From assembly GCA_037577475.1 (NCBI GenBank), contig CM075194.1, forward strand, positions 6,685,992 to 6,749,991: a stretch of 64,000 nt of DNA, written 5' to 3'. How positions within the stretch are numbered: the stretch's first letter is position 1; each line of letters opens with the position of its first letter. A program made the translations under genes and the position numbers. Below the pieces are notes generated by a model that worked only from the letters and a program-made list of their open reading frames with translations, searched no databases and was not told the DNA's origin. The stretch comes from Chaunax sp. Z400 (lineage: Eukaryota; Chordata; Actinopteri; Lophiiformes; Chaunacidae). Below, in pieces: positions 37,601 to 51,210 of this stretch.

Positions 37601-40339
37601 TATGTTTTGATCAAATGTGATGGATGGAGCGGATAGCTACAAGAAAACGAAGCATTCAAAGTAAACAGTCAGGCCTTTGGTACATTTTTTAATTGACATG
37701 CCAAGCATTTAACTGGCGCCGTTATCCAGAGACCCTTAACGAAAGATTAATTTCAGCCACTGATGTTACAAACAAGTAATGAAGAAACGACTTGATAACA
37801 GGGCTGCATACAGTTCTATCTCCCAAGGAGGGATTTTATAGAAGAGAACTAAAAGTAAAGCAGATATGTCCAGTAAAAATGAGGGAGCGCCATGAGGGGG
37901 ATGTCAGTTTGGGGAAGAGGTCAGGACATGGTGGTGTAATGAGCATGAATCAACAGATGCATCTTTCCTTTCGTCTGACACATGTCAAAACACTCAGGCT
38001 TGTTATTTCTTAGGTGATTTCTGACACCAGGAGTCCTCAGGTTTGTACCAAGTGTGGGTTCATTCCCCATAACTTATTTGCATTCCTTGTCTGTAGCAGA
38101 TGTGCATTGTAAACAGCATGTCCACAGGAGTCCTCCTCTGTCTGTACTGGATGTGTTCAGCCACACTGCTGCTGTGCATTCTAAAGAACTTTGATGAAGC
38201 TCACATCCCCATGTGCCACTTTTTTTTTTTTACTGTAGTTAAGCAAGGAATAAAAGCTGGTGTGAATCCTAATAAGCCACCTTAAGTTTCATTCATGCAT
38301 GTTAAATAGGTACTGAACACTTAAACCTGATTTTTGAGCAGCAAACCAAATTAAATGGCTGTACTTTGATGAAACACATGAGCTTCCAAATGTATAAAAA
38401 ATCAGCATTTTGTGGGTTGAAAATGGCTGAATATTGTTTTAAACCATCCTGATCCTTATGAGGTCAATTATGACAAGGATTCCACCATGTGGAACTTATC
38501 TACATCATGAAATCTATATTAAATCACCATGTTAACCTCAAATCAGAGATGGGCACACCACCTACCTCAGCATCCGTCTTTACCTGGGAGTCTATAAATT
38601 AAACTTATTTTCAAATATATTCTGATTGAGACTCATTGTCAACAGGTGTTAACACTTTTTAATTTGCCTATCCTCCATCCTCATTATTTTTTAAATTTGG
38701 CACAATGGTTGGTGATTGATGGCCATAGAAGCATCACTGGACTGCAGTCTTTCGCTGATGATGATGAACATGGCTATGGTTACTGACACTCCCCTACATG
38801 CACACACACAGCCTCTCTGAACTTCTAGCACAGAAACCTTTACAAAAAGTAAAAAAATGTCAACGCTCCAGCAGTCTGATAGCAGCTGATGACGGCTGGT
38901 TAACTCAGCTAGCTGTTCCTGCTACACTGGGCAGTGGTCAGCCTGTCATACTTTGTCGGTGTCTCCTTACACTGTACCTCCTGTGTCACATATCATGGCC
39001 ATACCCCCTACAGTGATGCAGTCCTCTGCTGCAATGTTAAATCTGTTGGGAGGCAGAGAGCTATCAGAATTTGGGGGGTAAAGAGCATACAATTCCTGTA
39101 CTTTTGTTAGTTTTCAATGGTAATAAACCAAGCACTGAACTTCGGTTTTTGCTTAACAAGTGACCACAGCAACAATGTAATTGCTGGGAATGTGGCAACA
39201 TTGCTAAAACTTTAGGGCCAACGTTGCAAGAGTGGTTGGATAATCAGACATGTTGTAAACAATCAAATAATTTAGCCTGATTTTCCCTTTGGTGTTAAGA
39301 ATCATAGCGAGCAGACCCATCATTTCTGTAATAATTATTTACTGCATAGGAAAAATCTGAGCAAAATGTGAGGAACAATTGGCAAATATATCAAGTTGAA
39401 GCAGGAAGTCGGTCTGTAAGCTGGATTGGATATGAACGATGGGAAGTTTGGGTAATAGTGTTTTATCTTCCAAAACAATTGACAAACATCTTCCTTTGGG
39501 GTTTGCACACACATCAGGCATTTCTGTAGAACTCAGTGGTTATTCAGAGACGTGGAACTAAAGCCCTCTGGATTAAACTTTAATGTCTGTTTTACCTCTG
39601 AGCATACAGCATAGCAGATCTGTGCTTTTTTTTTATGTAACCACATAACAGCGATGCCCCGTTACATCATCCTTGAGTTCACATGTACATTTCAAGCAAA
39701 GTGGGGGGTTAAACCACTTACAGTGTATAACAGGAGTCATCAACTACAATATCTTTTCAGCCTTATTAGCCAATTAATGTTTACATTTTTCACTTTCTCA
39801 CGAAATTAATGTTACTTTTATTTGCCTTCATCAACAGACTAAAGATCCATGGGAAATCCATAATGATAACTAGAGAATCTCAGACCTCCAACAAGTCAGT
39901 GCATAAAACAAAACCCACCATTCAAGTACCAATGAATGAGTCCCTGTTAATTCTCTGATAACTTCTGAGTTCCCTCCTGTACAGTGGCACATTCACTGCC
40001 GTCAACTCCACGGGATGCTGGAAGGCGGTGGTTTGGTGGTGGTCCATGGAGTAGAGAGGATAGATTTGGAGAATAATCTGATTCTGTCAAACAGATGGAC
40101 TAAGAATTACGGACTCTATGCCTCGTTTGGGTTGGCAAGCTAATTGACGGTCACTCCCAGGAGGACGGGGTCTTTTCCTCTGGTGAGCAGCATTGGATGG
40201 AGTTATTTTCTGGATTCATTAATATTCTTGGTGCCGGACAAGCCCACAGTACAATCTCTGTAGCCAAATAAACAACAAACATCAACTGCACTAAAATAGT
40301 GACTTGATTAGACATTTAAATAGGGCTTTTTTGTCCTAT
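34641..40339. other. Gene-free stretch, mostly unique DNA
   Basis: No gene, RNA or recognised transposon. A short AT-rich palindrome TTCTATATATAGAA lies near 36920 and T-runs near 38219-38231. Open frames are short and motif-free. Confidence 0.5.
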
Positions 40340-40438
40340 TAAGCATTTTAAACACTGTACAACACAAACCAGGATTCATCCATTCACCCGTACATTCATA
40401 CACCAGTGGCAGAGACTACAATGTATGGCGCCACCAAA
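40340..40438 (+). repeat. Short fragment of a dispersed teleost repeat (CATTCATACACCAGTGGCAG type)
   Basis: The string TACATTCATACACCAGTGGC, followed by AGACTACAATGTATGGCGCC and preceded by CATCCATTCACCC, matches a widespread fish repeat whose units carry CATTCACACACCGATGGCA. About 100 bp are visible and there is no coding content. Confidence 0.5.
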
Positions 40439-41034
40439 CTCGATTTTCATCTTATAAAAACTGTAGGATGACATTTATAGTGTATATGGATAGCCCTGCA
40501 TAAAAATGTAGAAAATGTTCAACAACAACAGAGGGTCTCCATTGCTGCCAGGCTTCTGAACATTAATATTAACTGTATTACTATGTAGATTGCTAGCATG
40601 CTTCTGAATGAGTAGTAATATCTATAAGTGGGCATTGAGACCAAAAATAGCTCTGGGCCCAAATAACAAAGGGGGCTGTGTTGGTGGAGGTTTTGTTATT
40701 TAAGGTTCCCGTGAGACAATGGCGAGATCCATGATGATGATTCAGGAAGCTCATTCCATTGGTACATAAACAGTAGAGGTATAGTGTTCTCATTACAAAG
40801 TAATCCACCAGGAATGTGTGCTTGGATGTGTTTACAGCAGTGCCTAGCATTGACAGACTGCCTCCATTCGAATGAATGAAAAGGCTTTCACAAAAGGTTA
40901 CCATCAGCCTACAGTAAATGCGGCCTATAGTTCATGCTGTAAAGTGTCATTTACTTTTGAGTCTACTACACAGGGCTGCACAAAAAGTTGCCTCATAAAC
41001 CAAATCATTTAAATGTTGAATAAACAAAAAGTAA
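40439..41034. other. Gene-free stretch
   Basis: Nothing recognised. A 103-codon minus-strand frame at 40593-40904 has no motif and is rejected. Confidence 0.5.
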
Positions 41035-41855
41035 AAATAATATCACTGATGCCCAGTGGATGGGAACCAGTGATGGTGTGGGTGGTTTTAATCACCTGCT
41101 GCAGCGCCTTCCTGCCCAGGGCTGTACATGAACCATGCCAGTTTGTGGTGCTTCCCTCAAGGCTTCTTATTGCCAAGAATGTGGCGATACGAAATGTATC
41201 ACAATACGATACTTCCTGTTTCAGTTGACATTCCATTTGACTGGAAGAGTCAGATCATTGAAGATGGATTACAACACTGTTACCTAGTGGTCAGAGGTTT
41301 AAATACAACACAAAATCAAGCACAGTCACAAATCTTTGCAAGTAAGCCGTTGAATAAAAATCGATGCTCCACTGTAAATTTAACAAAGTCTTCTTAAATG
41401 TCCTGAGGAAATGCAGATATTTCTGAGGTTCTGAGGTCTGAGTTTACCAAAGTGGAAATGTCTATGACAAGTTTTCTGTGATGATTCCCAGGAACCTAAA
41501 ACTGTCCACCTGAGGGGTGAGTATCTTTGCCTCCTTTTTTTCTGAAATCTGTGACCACTCGTTGGTTTTGTTGACATTTTGCGGTGGGTTGTTTTCTGTT
41601 CAAAACAACATTGTTTGCTCAAGTATGAATTCTCATCCTTTGTAGTCCAACCAGTTATAGTGGTGTTGTCTGCAAACCTTGCAATACAGTTCTCTCTATG
41701 TCTGGGATTGCAATCATGGGGGAAATATGTGTGAACATGAAGGGGCTGAGCAAAGGCTCCAGTGCTGAGTGCTAGAGTGGATGAGTGTGGCTGCAAATGT
41801 GATCTGTCTGGCATCTGTTGAGAGGAAATTAACAATAACATTTTGATATAGGTGT
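41035..41855 (-). pseudogene. LINE reverse-transcriptase relic with FADD-type box, 3' part
   Basis: The minus strand encodes FADNTTITGW at about 41680-41650, the decayed form of the F/Y-A-D-D catalytic box of a non-LTR reverse transcriptase. Upstream is CNPRHRENCIARFAD and downstream KDENSYLSKQC, as in the fish family in which FADDTT is followed by an acidic patch. Further along (about 41530-41400), sequence corresponding to the region after the catalytic core is frameshifted. Nearer 41035-41180 the plus strand has GGTGTGGGTGGTTTTAATCACC and CAGCGCCTTCCTGCCC, matching the 3' part of the same family. One catalytic aspartate is changed to asparagine. The relic resumes at 42135 beyond an inserted repeat. 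Clade not assigned. Confidence 0.75.
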
Positions 41856-42112
41856 TATTACCTCCACCGAGGAGGTTATGTTTTCACCTGTGTATGTGTG
41901 TTTGTTTCATTTGTTGGTTAGTAGGATTGCTCAACTACTACTGGACAGATTTTCCAAAAACTTAGTGGAAAAATTAGGCAAGGGTCAGGAAAGAATCCAT
42001 TGAATTTTGGTGCAGATCCGGATAAAGGTGCAGATCCAGAATTTTTCTTTACTTTTCCAGATAGGGCATTTATTTCTATATTTTCATATATTACGCAAAA
42101 ACTACTAATGTA
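41856..42112 (+). repeat. Dispersed teleost repeat (GAGGTTATGTTTTCACC family), nested in LINE
   Basis: Begins TTACCTCCACCGAGGAGG, then TTATGTTTTCACC, TGTTTGTTTCATTTGTTGG, CTACTGGACAGATTTTCC, GGTGCAGATCCGG and ATTACGCAAAAACTACT. I recognise this order as a very common fish repeat. It interrupts the LINE relic on both sides. Other copies lie at 57595-58062 (inverted) and 60571-60930. There is no coding capacity. Confidence 0.75.
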
Positions 42113-42134
42113 GGATTGTTCAGCCTCTACTCTG

Positions 42135-42222
42135 TCTCCTTCTAGGTTTAAATTTGACTTAGTGGAGGCCAGCTGTAATGGTATCTCTGTGGATCACTTT
42201 GTTCTGAACGTCAACTACATCT
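42135..42222 (-). pseudogene. Upstream piece of the FADD-type LINE relic
   Basis: The minus strand encodes QNKVIHRDTITAGLH. This aligns by pattern with the N-R-S-T-x-D-A-I-x-x-A-L-H motif that lies ahead of the catalytic box in the same fish LINE family. In plus-strand terms it is AGTGGAGGCCAGCTG and TCTCTGTGGATC. Its orientation and order relative to the 41035-41855 part fit one LINE split by an inserted repeat. About 90 bp are preserved. Confidence 0.6.
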
Positions 42223-44579
42223 AAAAATACCAGCTGCATCTTTCACTGTTGATGACAAAGTGGAGGATGGCTACAAAACATGAGGAATATTGGCTGTTCA
42301 TTTCGCTCCTTCTGCAAATAACAGTGAAGACACACACTGAGGTAACAAGGTGCACCACAGCACATTTACACTGGCTCTATTCTTCTTGTACAAAAAAGAA
42401 AAATCACATACTTTCATGCTCTGATTTTTCAGCAAAGAAAAGAGCCGGCGGGCCACCCACTGTGCAACATCAGATATTGTGAGAAAGCAGGAGTGTGACA
42501 ATCAGTGAGCAGTGTGCAAGCAGCATTGCCACAGGACGAGTATTACACACAGCTGCAGGTCAGTTGTCTCCCTGAGTTCATGGCGATGCACAGCAAAAGG
42601 GGGGCAGACTTGAGTGATTGCAGAGGAGGGGAAGGAGAACAGATTGATATGCAGATTTAGAGCATGAATGGGCATCATTAGTCCGAATTATAAAACTTTT
42701 TTTTTGAAGTGATTGGCGGGCAGCAGGACAACTGGTCAACATCAGAATAACCTGCAGAGAATGTCAGTGTATTACTAAAACTAAACATTGGTTTAGGTAC
42801 ACTGTTACATTCAGGACACCTTGCTCTATTGTTGAGCTCTATTATTTAACAGTGTTGAAGCGAGCAGCAGCTGAATACTAATAAAAAACAAACAAAACAC
42901 AATCACCATTCAAGTCAATCTGCCTTTTATTCATGTTTGCAGGCTTCCAGATAGCTCAAAAGTTGTGTGCATGTGTGGGAGGTTTGGAAAGGAGAAAGTG
43001 GGAGTGCAATTTATGCAGTTTCATTGGTAGTTGCAGAACGCCAGAACACTTTGGTGTGAAATAAAATATTACCTTATGTGAAAATTCCAGTCTCATTGGA
43101 GGCTCAAAGTGCTAAATTTTACCGTTTATGTAATGTTGTTTTATTTGTGCAGCTTTGATTTGACCTTTGTGATCCACAAGAAGTACAGCAACAACAAAAC
43201 ACGAGGTCAATACTGCAATAAATACTTACTTAAAATCAATTCTTCCTTTCAGCTGTTCACCACATCAGAACAAGATAACAGAGATTTAATTTTTAGGTGT
43301 TAATTGTGTTAAATGCTTAATGTTCTATTAATCTCAGTCCCCTTCGGGAAAATATTTTCTTGTTTGTTGGTTGACTGTTTTTTTTGTCAGCAGGACTTTT
43401 ACATAACAGTGGTGTCGGGGGCCTGAAACTTTTGAAAACAAGTTCCAGAGTGAAATTTAAAAAAACAAAAAAACATCACCATTACCGTCAGAGTGTAAAC
43501 TGGCAAAATTAAATTCTTGTTTAAATTTTGTTGAAACGGACCCACATCTTGCAAGGCTATTAACATTCAGCCTTATAGCCATGCATTGAAAGAACGTGTG
43601 GTGTTATTCTGTTGATTTTGAAAGTTTACAATGCCAACCACTGGCCTGACATGCACACTACAGCGTTTTCAAAGCTAATGCAGATGCATGACCATGGGGA
43701 GCGTTTTCAGGAGCGTTATCAGATGAATTTTTTTTAAATGCAATGGGAAAAAAAATTTGTTTTTAGCAAAAACGCTGTCATGAAAATGTGTCTTAGAGAA
43801 AAGATTCTGCATGGGCCAGGAAAAAAAAACCATTAAATTAAAATGAAGGAATGGATCCGGGAATGTTTTTCCACCTTCTTAGCATGGCTGGATCGAGCAT
43901 TTCGAGCAAGGTGCCAGTTGTCTGCTGCTGTTCTCTCTCACTTGTTTAACCGCGCATTCACTTTATACAAGTTTTGTTTTCTCTTCTCAATCTGTGGTTG
44001 CTCATCACACAAGGACAAGCTTTCTTTGAGAAAAGGCTACAGGCAGCAAGATTAGCAGACCCCTGAAAAAGCAGGAGAGTAGGAAAATCCTACTAAATTA
44101 TGGGGTAATGTAATTTCATGATGCAACTTGTTTTGGGGGCATTCTTGGGAAATACAGTTGCCGTGGAAATTCTCTTGCAAACCACTGCTTGCAATTTCTG
44201 CAACGTTTAAACAAAATGATCAATTCCATATTAAACAGCATTTTAAGATGAACGTGTAGTGAAGCCATTTCCATGCAGAATTGCTGCCCAGAGGGGTCGT
44301 CTGTCTGTCTAGATGGAGATAAATGCCCAGTGTTGCCCCAAGAGAGGCGGGCTGCTGACTGATAAAGGTTGTGTTTGGGATGAAGCTCAGCTGTTAATGT
44401 TTACTCAAATTGTCCTGTAATCACCAGGTTTCCGGAGGAAAAGGAGATCACTCCTGCTTAGCTGCACCTGGACCCTGTTCTAGACCAATTGTCGAGGTGG
44501 TGGAAAGGATTCTCATCGCAAACACAGCCCCATCAAAACACACCAGGAAATCATAGGTAGGAGTAAGTACAATAGGTAC
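42223..44579. other. Gene-free stretch
   Basis: No coding feature. The part at about 43640-43790 contains AGCGTTTTC and AAAACGCT in opposite senses and might be a decayed MITE, but this is too weak to call. Homopolymer A/T runs occur near 42698, 43379 and 43820. Confidence 0.45.
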
Positions 44580-44980
44580 AGAGTGTGTGTTTGTGAGAGT
44601 TATTGCAGTTTTTCTCATGTGGAACTTGAGACACGCAAACCAAAACCTGAAACTCAATTTTTACTCAATGCAACGCTTAGGAGAAGAAGTTTCTCTATTC
44701 TCCAACTATCCTGGAATTATGTTGACCTGGTTAAACCAAGAGGGCAGAGCAAATCTGAATTGAAATCAGCAGGATATTAGCTGTTAGCTGTCACTGAGTC
44801 CTGTGGTGTGTTTAGCTAAAGGAGCTAAAGGCTAATGGAGTTGGCAGCTTACAGTTGAGCTGAACACACAGCAGGGCTGAGAGTTTCTATTCAGAGGAAC
44901 ATGAAGTGTTAAAAAGTAAACTGCAGTGTTTCATCTTTATATTTCTGCAATAAACATATTTGCTGCTGCAAATTAGTTGT
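44580..44980 (+). repeat. Probable dispersed teleost repeat
   Basis: Contains AGCTGTTAGCTGTCACTGAG, TGTGTTTAGCTAAAGGAGC, GAACACACAGCAGGGCTGAG and TTCATCTTTATATTTCTGC. I associate these with a dispersed fish family. There is no open frame of interest and no terminal repeats were found. Boundaries are approximate. Confidence 0.4.
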
Positions 44981-45218
44981 ATGTTAAAGTAATTATCAGG
45001 AGACAGGGTTGTACTTTAAGGCCATCAGCAGGTCAAACCTTTCAATTATCCATTAAAAGAATCGATATGACGGATTGATTCAAACTGAGTACAGACATTC
45101 ATGGTTCCCAGAAGAACCGAAACAACCTAAAAATATACATGCACCACTAAGTGTTCAGAAACGTCACCAAGAAGACTTTTACACCGAAGTATTTAACAAG
45201 AGTTAAAACTGAGTCTGA

Positions 45219-45333
45219 AGCCATGCTAGAGGCTTTGTGAGCTGAAGTGTCTAAAATAAAGTGGTGCTTTAAGCCTATTGTTAAATGTTTTAGCATACTA
45301 ACAGTTGCTAGTTAGCACTTAACACAAAGTGAG
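45219..45333 (-). repeat. Dispersed teleost repeat (TTAGCATG family), inverted copy
   Basis: The plus strand reads CCATGCTAGAGGCTTTGTGA, then GTGGTGCTTTAAGC, TTTTAGCATACTAACAG and TTAGCACTTAACACAAAGTG. Reverse-complemented, this is the same run of sequence as the better copy at 61132-61430: CTTTGTGTTTAGTGC, then TTAGCATG, GCTCAAAGC and GCTGCTAGCAT. The copy is short and diverged. Confidence 0.6.
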
Positions 45334-46299
<966 letters not shown>

Positions 46300-46399
46300 G
46301 TTGTTCATACCAAAACTCTCAGAATTGCATCTGATGTGATGGATGAGGTTGTCAATTTTAAAATGTTGGGATGGAAATAGTCAAGTCAAAGTGTCAAAG

Positions 46400-46401
<2 letters not shown>

Positions 46402-46486
<85 letters not shown>

Positions 46487-46520
46487 TGTGTGTGTCTGTG
46501 TGTGTGTGTCTGTGTGTGTG
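46402..46520 (+). repeat. (GT)n microsatellite with TC interruptions, 119 bp
   Basis: A second GT run lies 106 bp after the first. It is pure over most of its length and carries three GTC-type interruptions towards its 3' end, suggesting an older or stabilised part. Cysteine/valine frames across it are artefacts. Confidence 0.98.
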
Positions 46521-46739
46521 GCCATTACCTGCAACAGTTCATCTCTGACAGGTAACATTTTTCCCTTCAACCCTTCACTTTATAACCATGTTCAGACACC
46601 ACCATGGTTCCAGTATGTCTGTTACAAAACACCACTGAAAAAGCAACATGAAATTGGAAGTTAATTACCACTGATGGCAACACTCTGACAGTGCCTGTCT
46701 TAAAACTGAAGTAGTAATGTGAACCGTGACTTAGCTCCA

Positions 46740-48830
46740 CTAACAGTACACCCAAGAGACACAATCCACAGGGTCTTTAGGAGGGGGCCAAAAGGTACCG
46801 CATGAGAAAAGAAGTAATGCTTCTTTGGAAGCACTACAGGAGGAGTAAAGAGGGGATTGTGGAATTGCTAACAAGAAGAAAGGGTTTTAGCAAAGAACCA
46901 GAATAGGAGGTAATTGCTGTAGTCACTCATTAAGATAAAGGAAGGTAAACAGTGTGAGAAAAAAACAAGAGAAGCCACGAATAAACCGATGAAAAAGAAG
47001 AATTTCAGAGTATTTCATTATAGAGCGATATGTTTATCAGAGGTCATATACTGGCTCCATCTGCAGTCATTTATGTCACTCAGTTCAGTTCTAATTAGGT
47101 TCCACTATGTGTCTTGTATGTCTTTAGTGTGATCCGAAGACAAGGATCACGTAAGGTTCCTTTGGAGCAGACCAAGAGGTATGGAGAGCAAAGTGGAGGT
47201 GTCCAGCAAGAGGGTCAATTAAGAACAGGAAGAAAGGCTGTGCAAATAAAAGCCATGGATCACGAAACATAGCAAGAACATTTTTCATGCCTTGTTTAGG
47301 CGATGCTTCCTCCTGATTCATCGTTTCTTTGGGATGAGTCTAGATAACATGGGAGGTAATTATCTGAAATCCTCTTCTGTAAACTCAACCTCATTCAAGT
47401 GGGAGACAAGAAAATGAAGAATAAAATAGTTGACTGAAAACTATGCCTCCAATTGTTTTGCAATAAAACACCAAAGATATAGAGTCATTACTGACACTTT
47501 ACTGTGCAATCTTTTTATGGCTCTGGACAAAACACACTTTCAAATGGAAGTATAACGATTAGGGACTGAACTGCTATTTCAGAGGCTCAAGTATCTTGGG
47601 ATGTGGTTCACCAATGAATGCGATCAAAGTTCCGATCCTCACCTGTGGTCACATAGTTTGGGTAATGACCCAAACAATAAGCTCAGGGATGACTTGGGGT
47701 TAGTTAGGAGCCTGGAAATCAAGGAACTGAAAATTTTCTTTTTTTCAGTGTGTTTTTTTTGTTTTGTTTTTGTTTGCTGGCTTTCATTTATTCATTAACT
47801 CATCTATTTTCTTCCTTTTGGTTTAAGTGTAAAACCCAAACATGTTATCTATATTTTGTACTTATCAGTGGAACTTATATAAAAGAAAATAAACAATAAA
47901 AATAAATTTAAAAAAAACATTTGGACCGCCTGTTCCCGTAAATATCACACCCCATGTGAACATTGACTGAATATTGACATTATGGTGGTATATTGAACGA
48001 TGGTCTCGCACGCTCCTTTGAGAGCACACGCAGTATTTGCCTCATATAATTGTGCTTCTTTGTGGATCTTGCTAGGATGCACCCAAGAGAACGACTCCTC
48101 AGGGTCCCCAAGAGGGAACCAGGAGTGAGGCAGAAAGTGCTATGGAAGAAGCAGAGGAAGACAAAATGAGAGGGGAGGTGAAACGAAAGAGCTTTAGCAA
48201 AGAGCTGCAAAGCATATAATTGCTTTGGCCAGACAGAAAGATTTTTTTTAAAAAGGAGAAAGGCTGTGTGAAAGTGGAGAAAAGACAGAGGTTACAACTC
48301 TTCTGGCACATGGAATTGTTGAGTGGATTGGTATTTGTCGTGATATGTCATTAATAAGTTGTTCTGTGTCACTTTGCACTGCATGTGAGGCAACTCTGTA
48401 CTTTTTATTGTCACAAGCTCCATCTAATTAAGTTGCACTCGATATATCCTGCTGGTGATGGACTCCGCTGGGTCCTTTGGAGGAGGCCAAGTGGGATAAC
48501 GGGGTGAAAGGGGTTCTTGCTTCCGAAAAGGAGTTAGACGCTTGGAAGCATATAATTACCTCGGCCAGGCAGGAAAGGGGGAGAAAGGGACAGAAAACGG
48601 ATATGCAGGAGAGTCAAAGAGATAAAGAAGACAAGGTAAAGGAAGAAATTTAAGACTGAGAGTTCCAGCGTATTTATCGAACTTGCAGGATAACGTGATT
48701 CTGATTAGTGAGGGAAAAGAAAGGAGGGAGATGGAGATAAAGGAAAAGAGGCAAGTAAAAGACAAAAGGAGCCAGATGAAAGCTCCATTACCGGGTCCTT
48801 TTTTTTAACAGGAGGGGAGGCCAGGCTGGA
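46740..48830 (+). repeat. Degenerate tandem array of about 370-bp units, purine-rich
   Basis: An anchor like GGGTCCTTTGGAGGAGGCC recurs at 46771, 47155, 48102, 48470 and 48793 in diverged form. Other parts of the unit recur too. AGCATATAATT followed by GGCCAG occurs at 48211 and 48547. CACCCAAGAGA precedes the anchor at 46749 and 48080. TCTAATTA followed by GTTCCACT or GTTGCACT precedes it at about 47091 and 48423. Anchor spacings are about 384, 947, 368 and 323 bp. The double-length gap contains a LINE scrap at 47585. The plus strand is rich in A and G. I do not recognise the unit and see no coding capacity. Confidence 0.7.
47585..47700 (+). pseudogene. Scrap of the LRWFGHL-type LINE, internally deleted
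   Basis: The plus strand encodes LKYLGMWFTNE and, after an internal deletion and change of frame, KVPILTCGHIVWVMT. These correspond to F-K-Y-L-G-V-x-F-T-x-E and to V-P-x-L-T-Y-G-H-E-x-W-V-M-T in the fish LINE whose C-terminus is at 21335. It sits inside the 370-bp tandem array. A T-rich then A-rich stretch to about 47925 may or may not belong to the insertion. Confidence 0.65.
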
Positions 48831-51210
48831 ACAAATGGACTGTAATTGCACACAATTTGTCTTCAGAGCTCAATCACTTTGCCCTGTGGGGACCATTGCG
48901 GAAACATTTCTCTCACACTAATCTAATAACCTTCTCCCTCATCTTCCTCCCCACGGAGACGTTACCTTTCACCTTCAACACGAACGTTACCCCGACGGAG
49001 AAGTGAGACATTACTGCGATGTCTGGTCATCATTATCCGGCCACTTAATGAACCTCACATGTATTTTGCGTGCAATATCAATAAGGTAGTCTTGTAACCT
49101 CAAAGTGGAGCTGTTTGCTGACTCTGGGATTCACCGCCTCCAGGATATTGTTAGAGTCAGACTTTTTAAGGAATCACGTTGCTTTCACCGTGTTTGTTTC
49201 ATTGTTAACCCTGTGAATAAAGATCAGTGCATGTATTTACATACAATTTATCAAACCCACGACCACCTAAATGAGGAATTTATTCTCAGACTCTGGAAAT
49301 CACATCCTAAAGCATCTTTTTCCAATAGACAATTATATTTTTTTGCCTTTCAGATGTTCCGTGCTTGTGTTTTTTATTATGAATCTCATTGCTTTTTTTT
49401 ATGTATTAATACTTTGTCTGCAAGGCAAGTTATGAGTCTTTAATGTCAGTTTCATTATTTTTGCCTGGCTGCAAAAACAAATTTCTAGAGAATGGGATAA
49501 CACTTTGTTTGGAAATAATGACAATACAGTGATTGCTTATGTGAAATGGAAACTCATTATGGAAAAACATTTCAAGTTGCAATACTTTTGAAGACTTTTC
49601 CTCAAACAGTGACAATTTTGGGGGAACCAATAACTCCAGGTCTTATAAGATGATGAATTTTAAGCTAGTAGCTTGAAGATAGAAGCTGTCCTCTTAAGAA
49701 GTGGGGCTTTTATAGGAAGCAATATTGTATTTAGTTAATAAATTGACTGTATCTCATTATGGAATTAGTTCTTATATTCATGACTCAGTTTTGCAGGGCA
49801 CCCTACTCTGCAAAAACTGTCTCAGCGTGGCAATTAGCATTTTACTGAATCCTAAATAGGTCTCATTAAAACCTGTGTTTTCCAGTTTGTCGAATGTATT
49901 GAGATTTTAACTAAACAACAACAAAACAAAATGCACAACGATAAAAACCTGTGTAAATATATTGCCAAAATAAGGAGAGATGACATCTGTGGTCTTCCAC
50001 AGCTGTTACTCGCTGCATCATTTTGCAAAATGTTTGCCTCATTATCTTTTTGATTTCAATATAATTTATAAAGTCTATTACTGTTGCTGGATGAGGGCTG
50101 ATATGTTTGAACATCCATCTGTCCCCCTTTTTTAAACCATCTCAATGCATATGTAGCTGGGCCAATTTTAATATAAATATACACAAACACAACACAGAAG
50201 TCCACCGGTTACACATGCACGTGAATATAATTTGCATTTCCACGTGTGAACTCCCATCTGTGTGTGTGTGTGTCTGTGTGTATGCTGGTGTGATATACAC
50301 GTCTGTTATGTTTACTTGTGCGTACAGCTCGCTGTATGTGCATGATTGTGTGCATGCGTGAGAGACGGGCACATTCAGTGCAGTGTTTGTGTTTTTGTTC
50401 ATGTGTCTGTTGTCTGTTTTCCAAATCATTTCATTTCCTATCGTCTATAAGGGGAAAAGGTCTGAGGAGCATCTGCTTGCACAGAGCCCAGGTACAGGGG
50501 ATATTGGGAGCAGTGAACCAGCGAGGGCCACTCATGCATGCTCACAACAGAGACGAACAGACAAACGCTCCAAAAACAATGTTAGTTCCTACGATCAACC
50601 AAAAATCCTTGGGTGCTTTCTTTGAGGCCTGAACAGAGCTATCCCTTTGGTTGAGGACCAAACCAGTCTCTCTGCATCAATTGTGCACAGTTTTAGAGCT
50701 CGTATTGGGAGACTGTGTGGTTTTAGTCAATGCAGACTGAAATCACATTGTGACTGAGATTAAAGTGCTGATTTTCGGCTTTAATTTCTGGGTGTTTACA
50801 TCCACATCCATCGGCATCAAGAGGGTTTCTGATTGCTAGAGATATTTGGGGGTTTCTTTATTTATATGGGGCAAAGGACATTGTCATAAAAATATTCAAA
50901 CTTGTCATGGATACACGGCACACTCTAAAAAAAAATCAAAATTTTATGGAAAATAACTAAATTTATTTCAGTCATTTTCTTATTTATTTTTATATAAAAC
51001 TGTAAAATTATGGACATTGTAAATCAATGAGCCAATTGTTTTTTTAAGTGTAATGCCAATAATGACAAATTTAATTTTTTTCTTTTTTTTCTGAAAAATT
51101 ACTATTTATAAGGTATTTTTCTACTTTCTTAAATTACACACAAATATATGTAAAATTACATGAATGAACTGCAATTAAATACGTATATATAAACTGCAAG
51201 GCATTAGACC
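48831..51210. other. Gene-free stretch
   Basis: A 112-codon plus-strand frame at 49105-49443 has no recognisable domain. A short TG run lies near 50262-50281. The region near 50930-51130 is A/T-rich with homopolymer runs. No transposon was recognised. Confidence 0.5.

Noticed and set aside
46343..46664. Open frames rich in Cys-Val across the GT array
   Set aside because: They are translations of the dinucleotide repeat. Both flanks lack coding motifs.
49105..49443. 112-codon plus-strand frame
   Set aside because: No recognisable domain, and its length is within chance for AT-moderate DNA over 64 kb.
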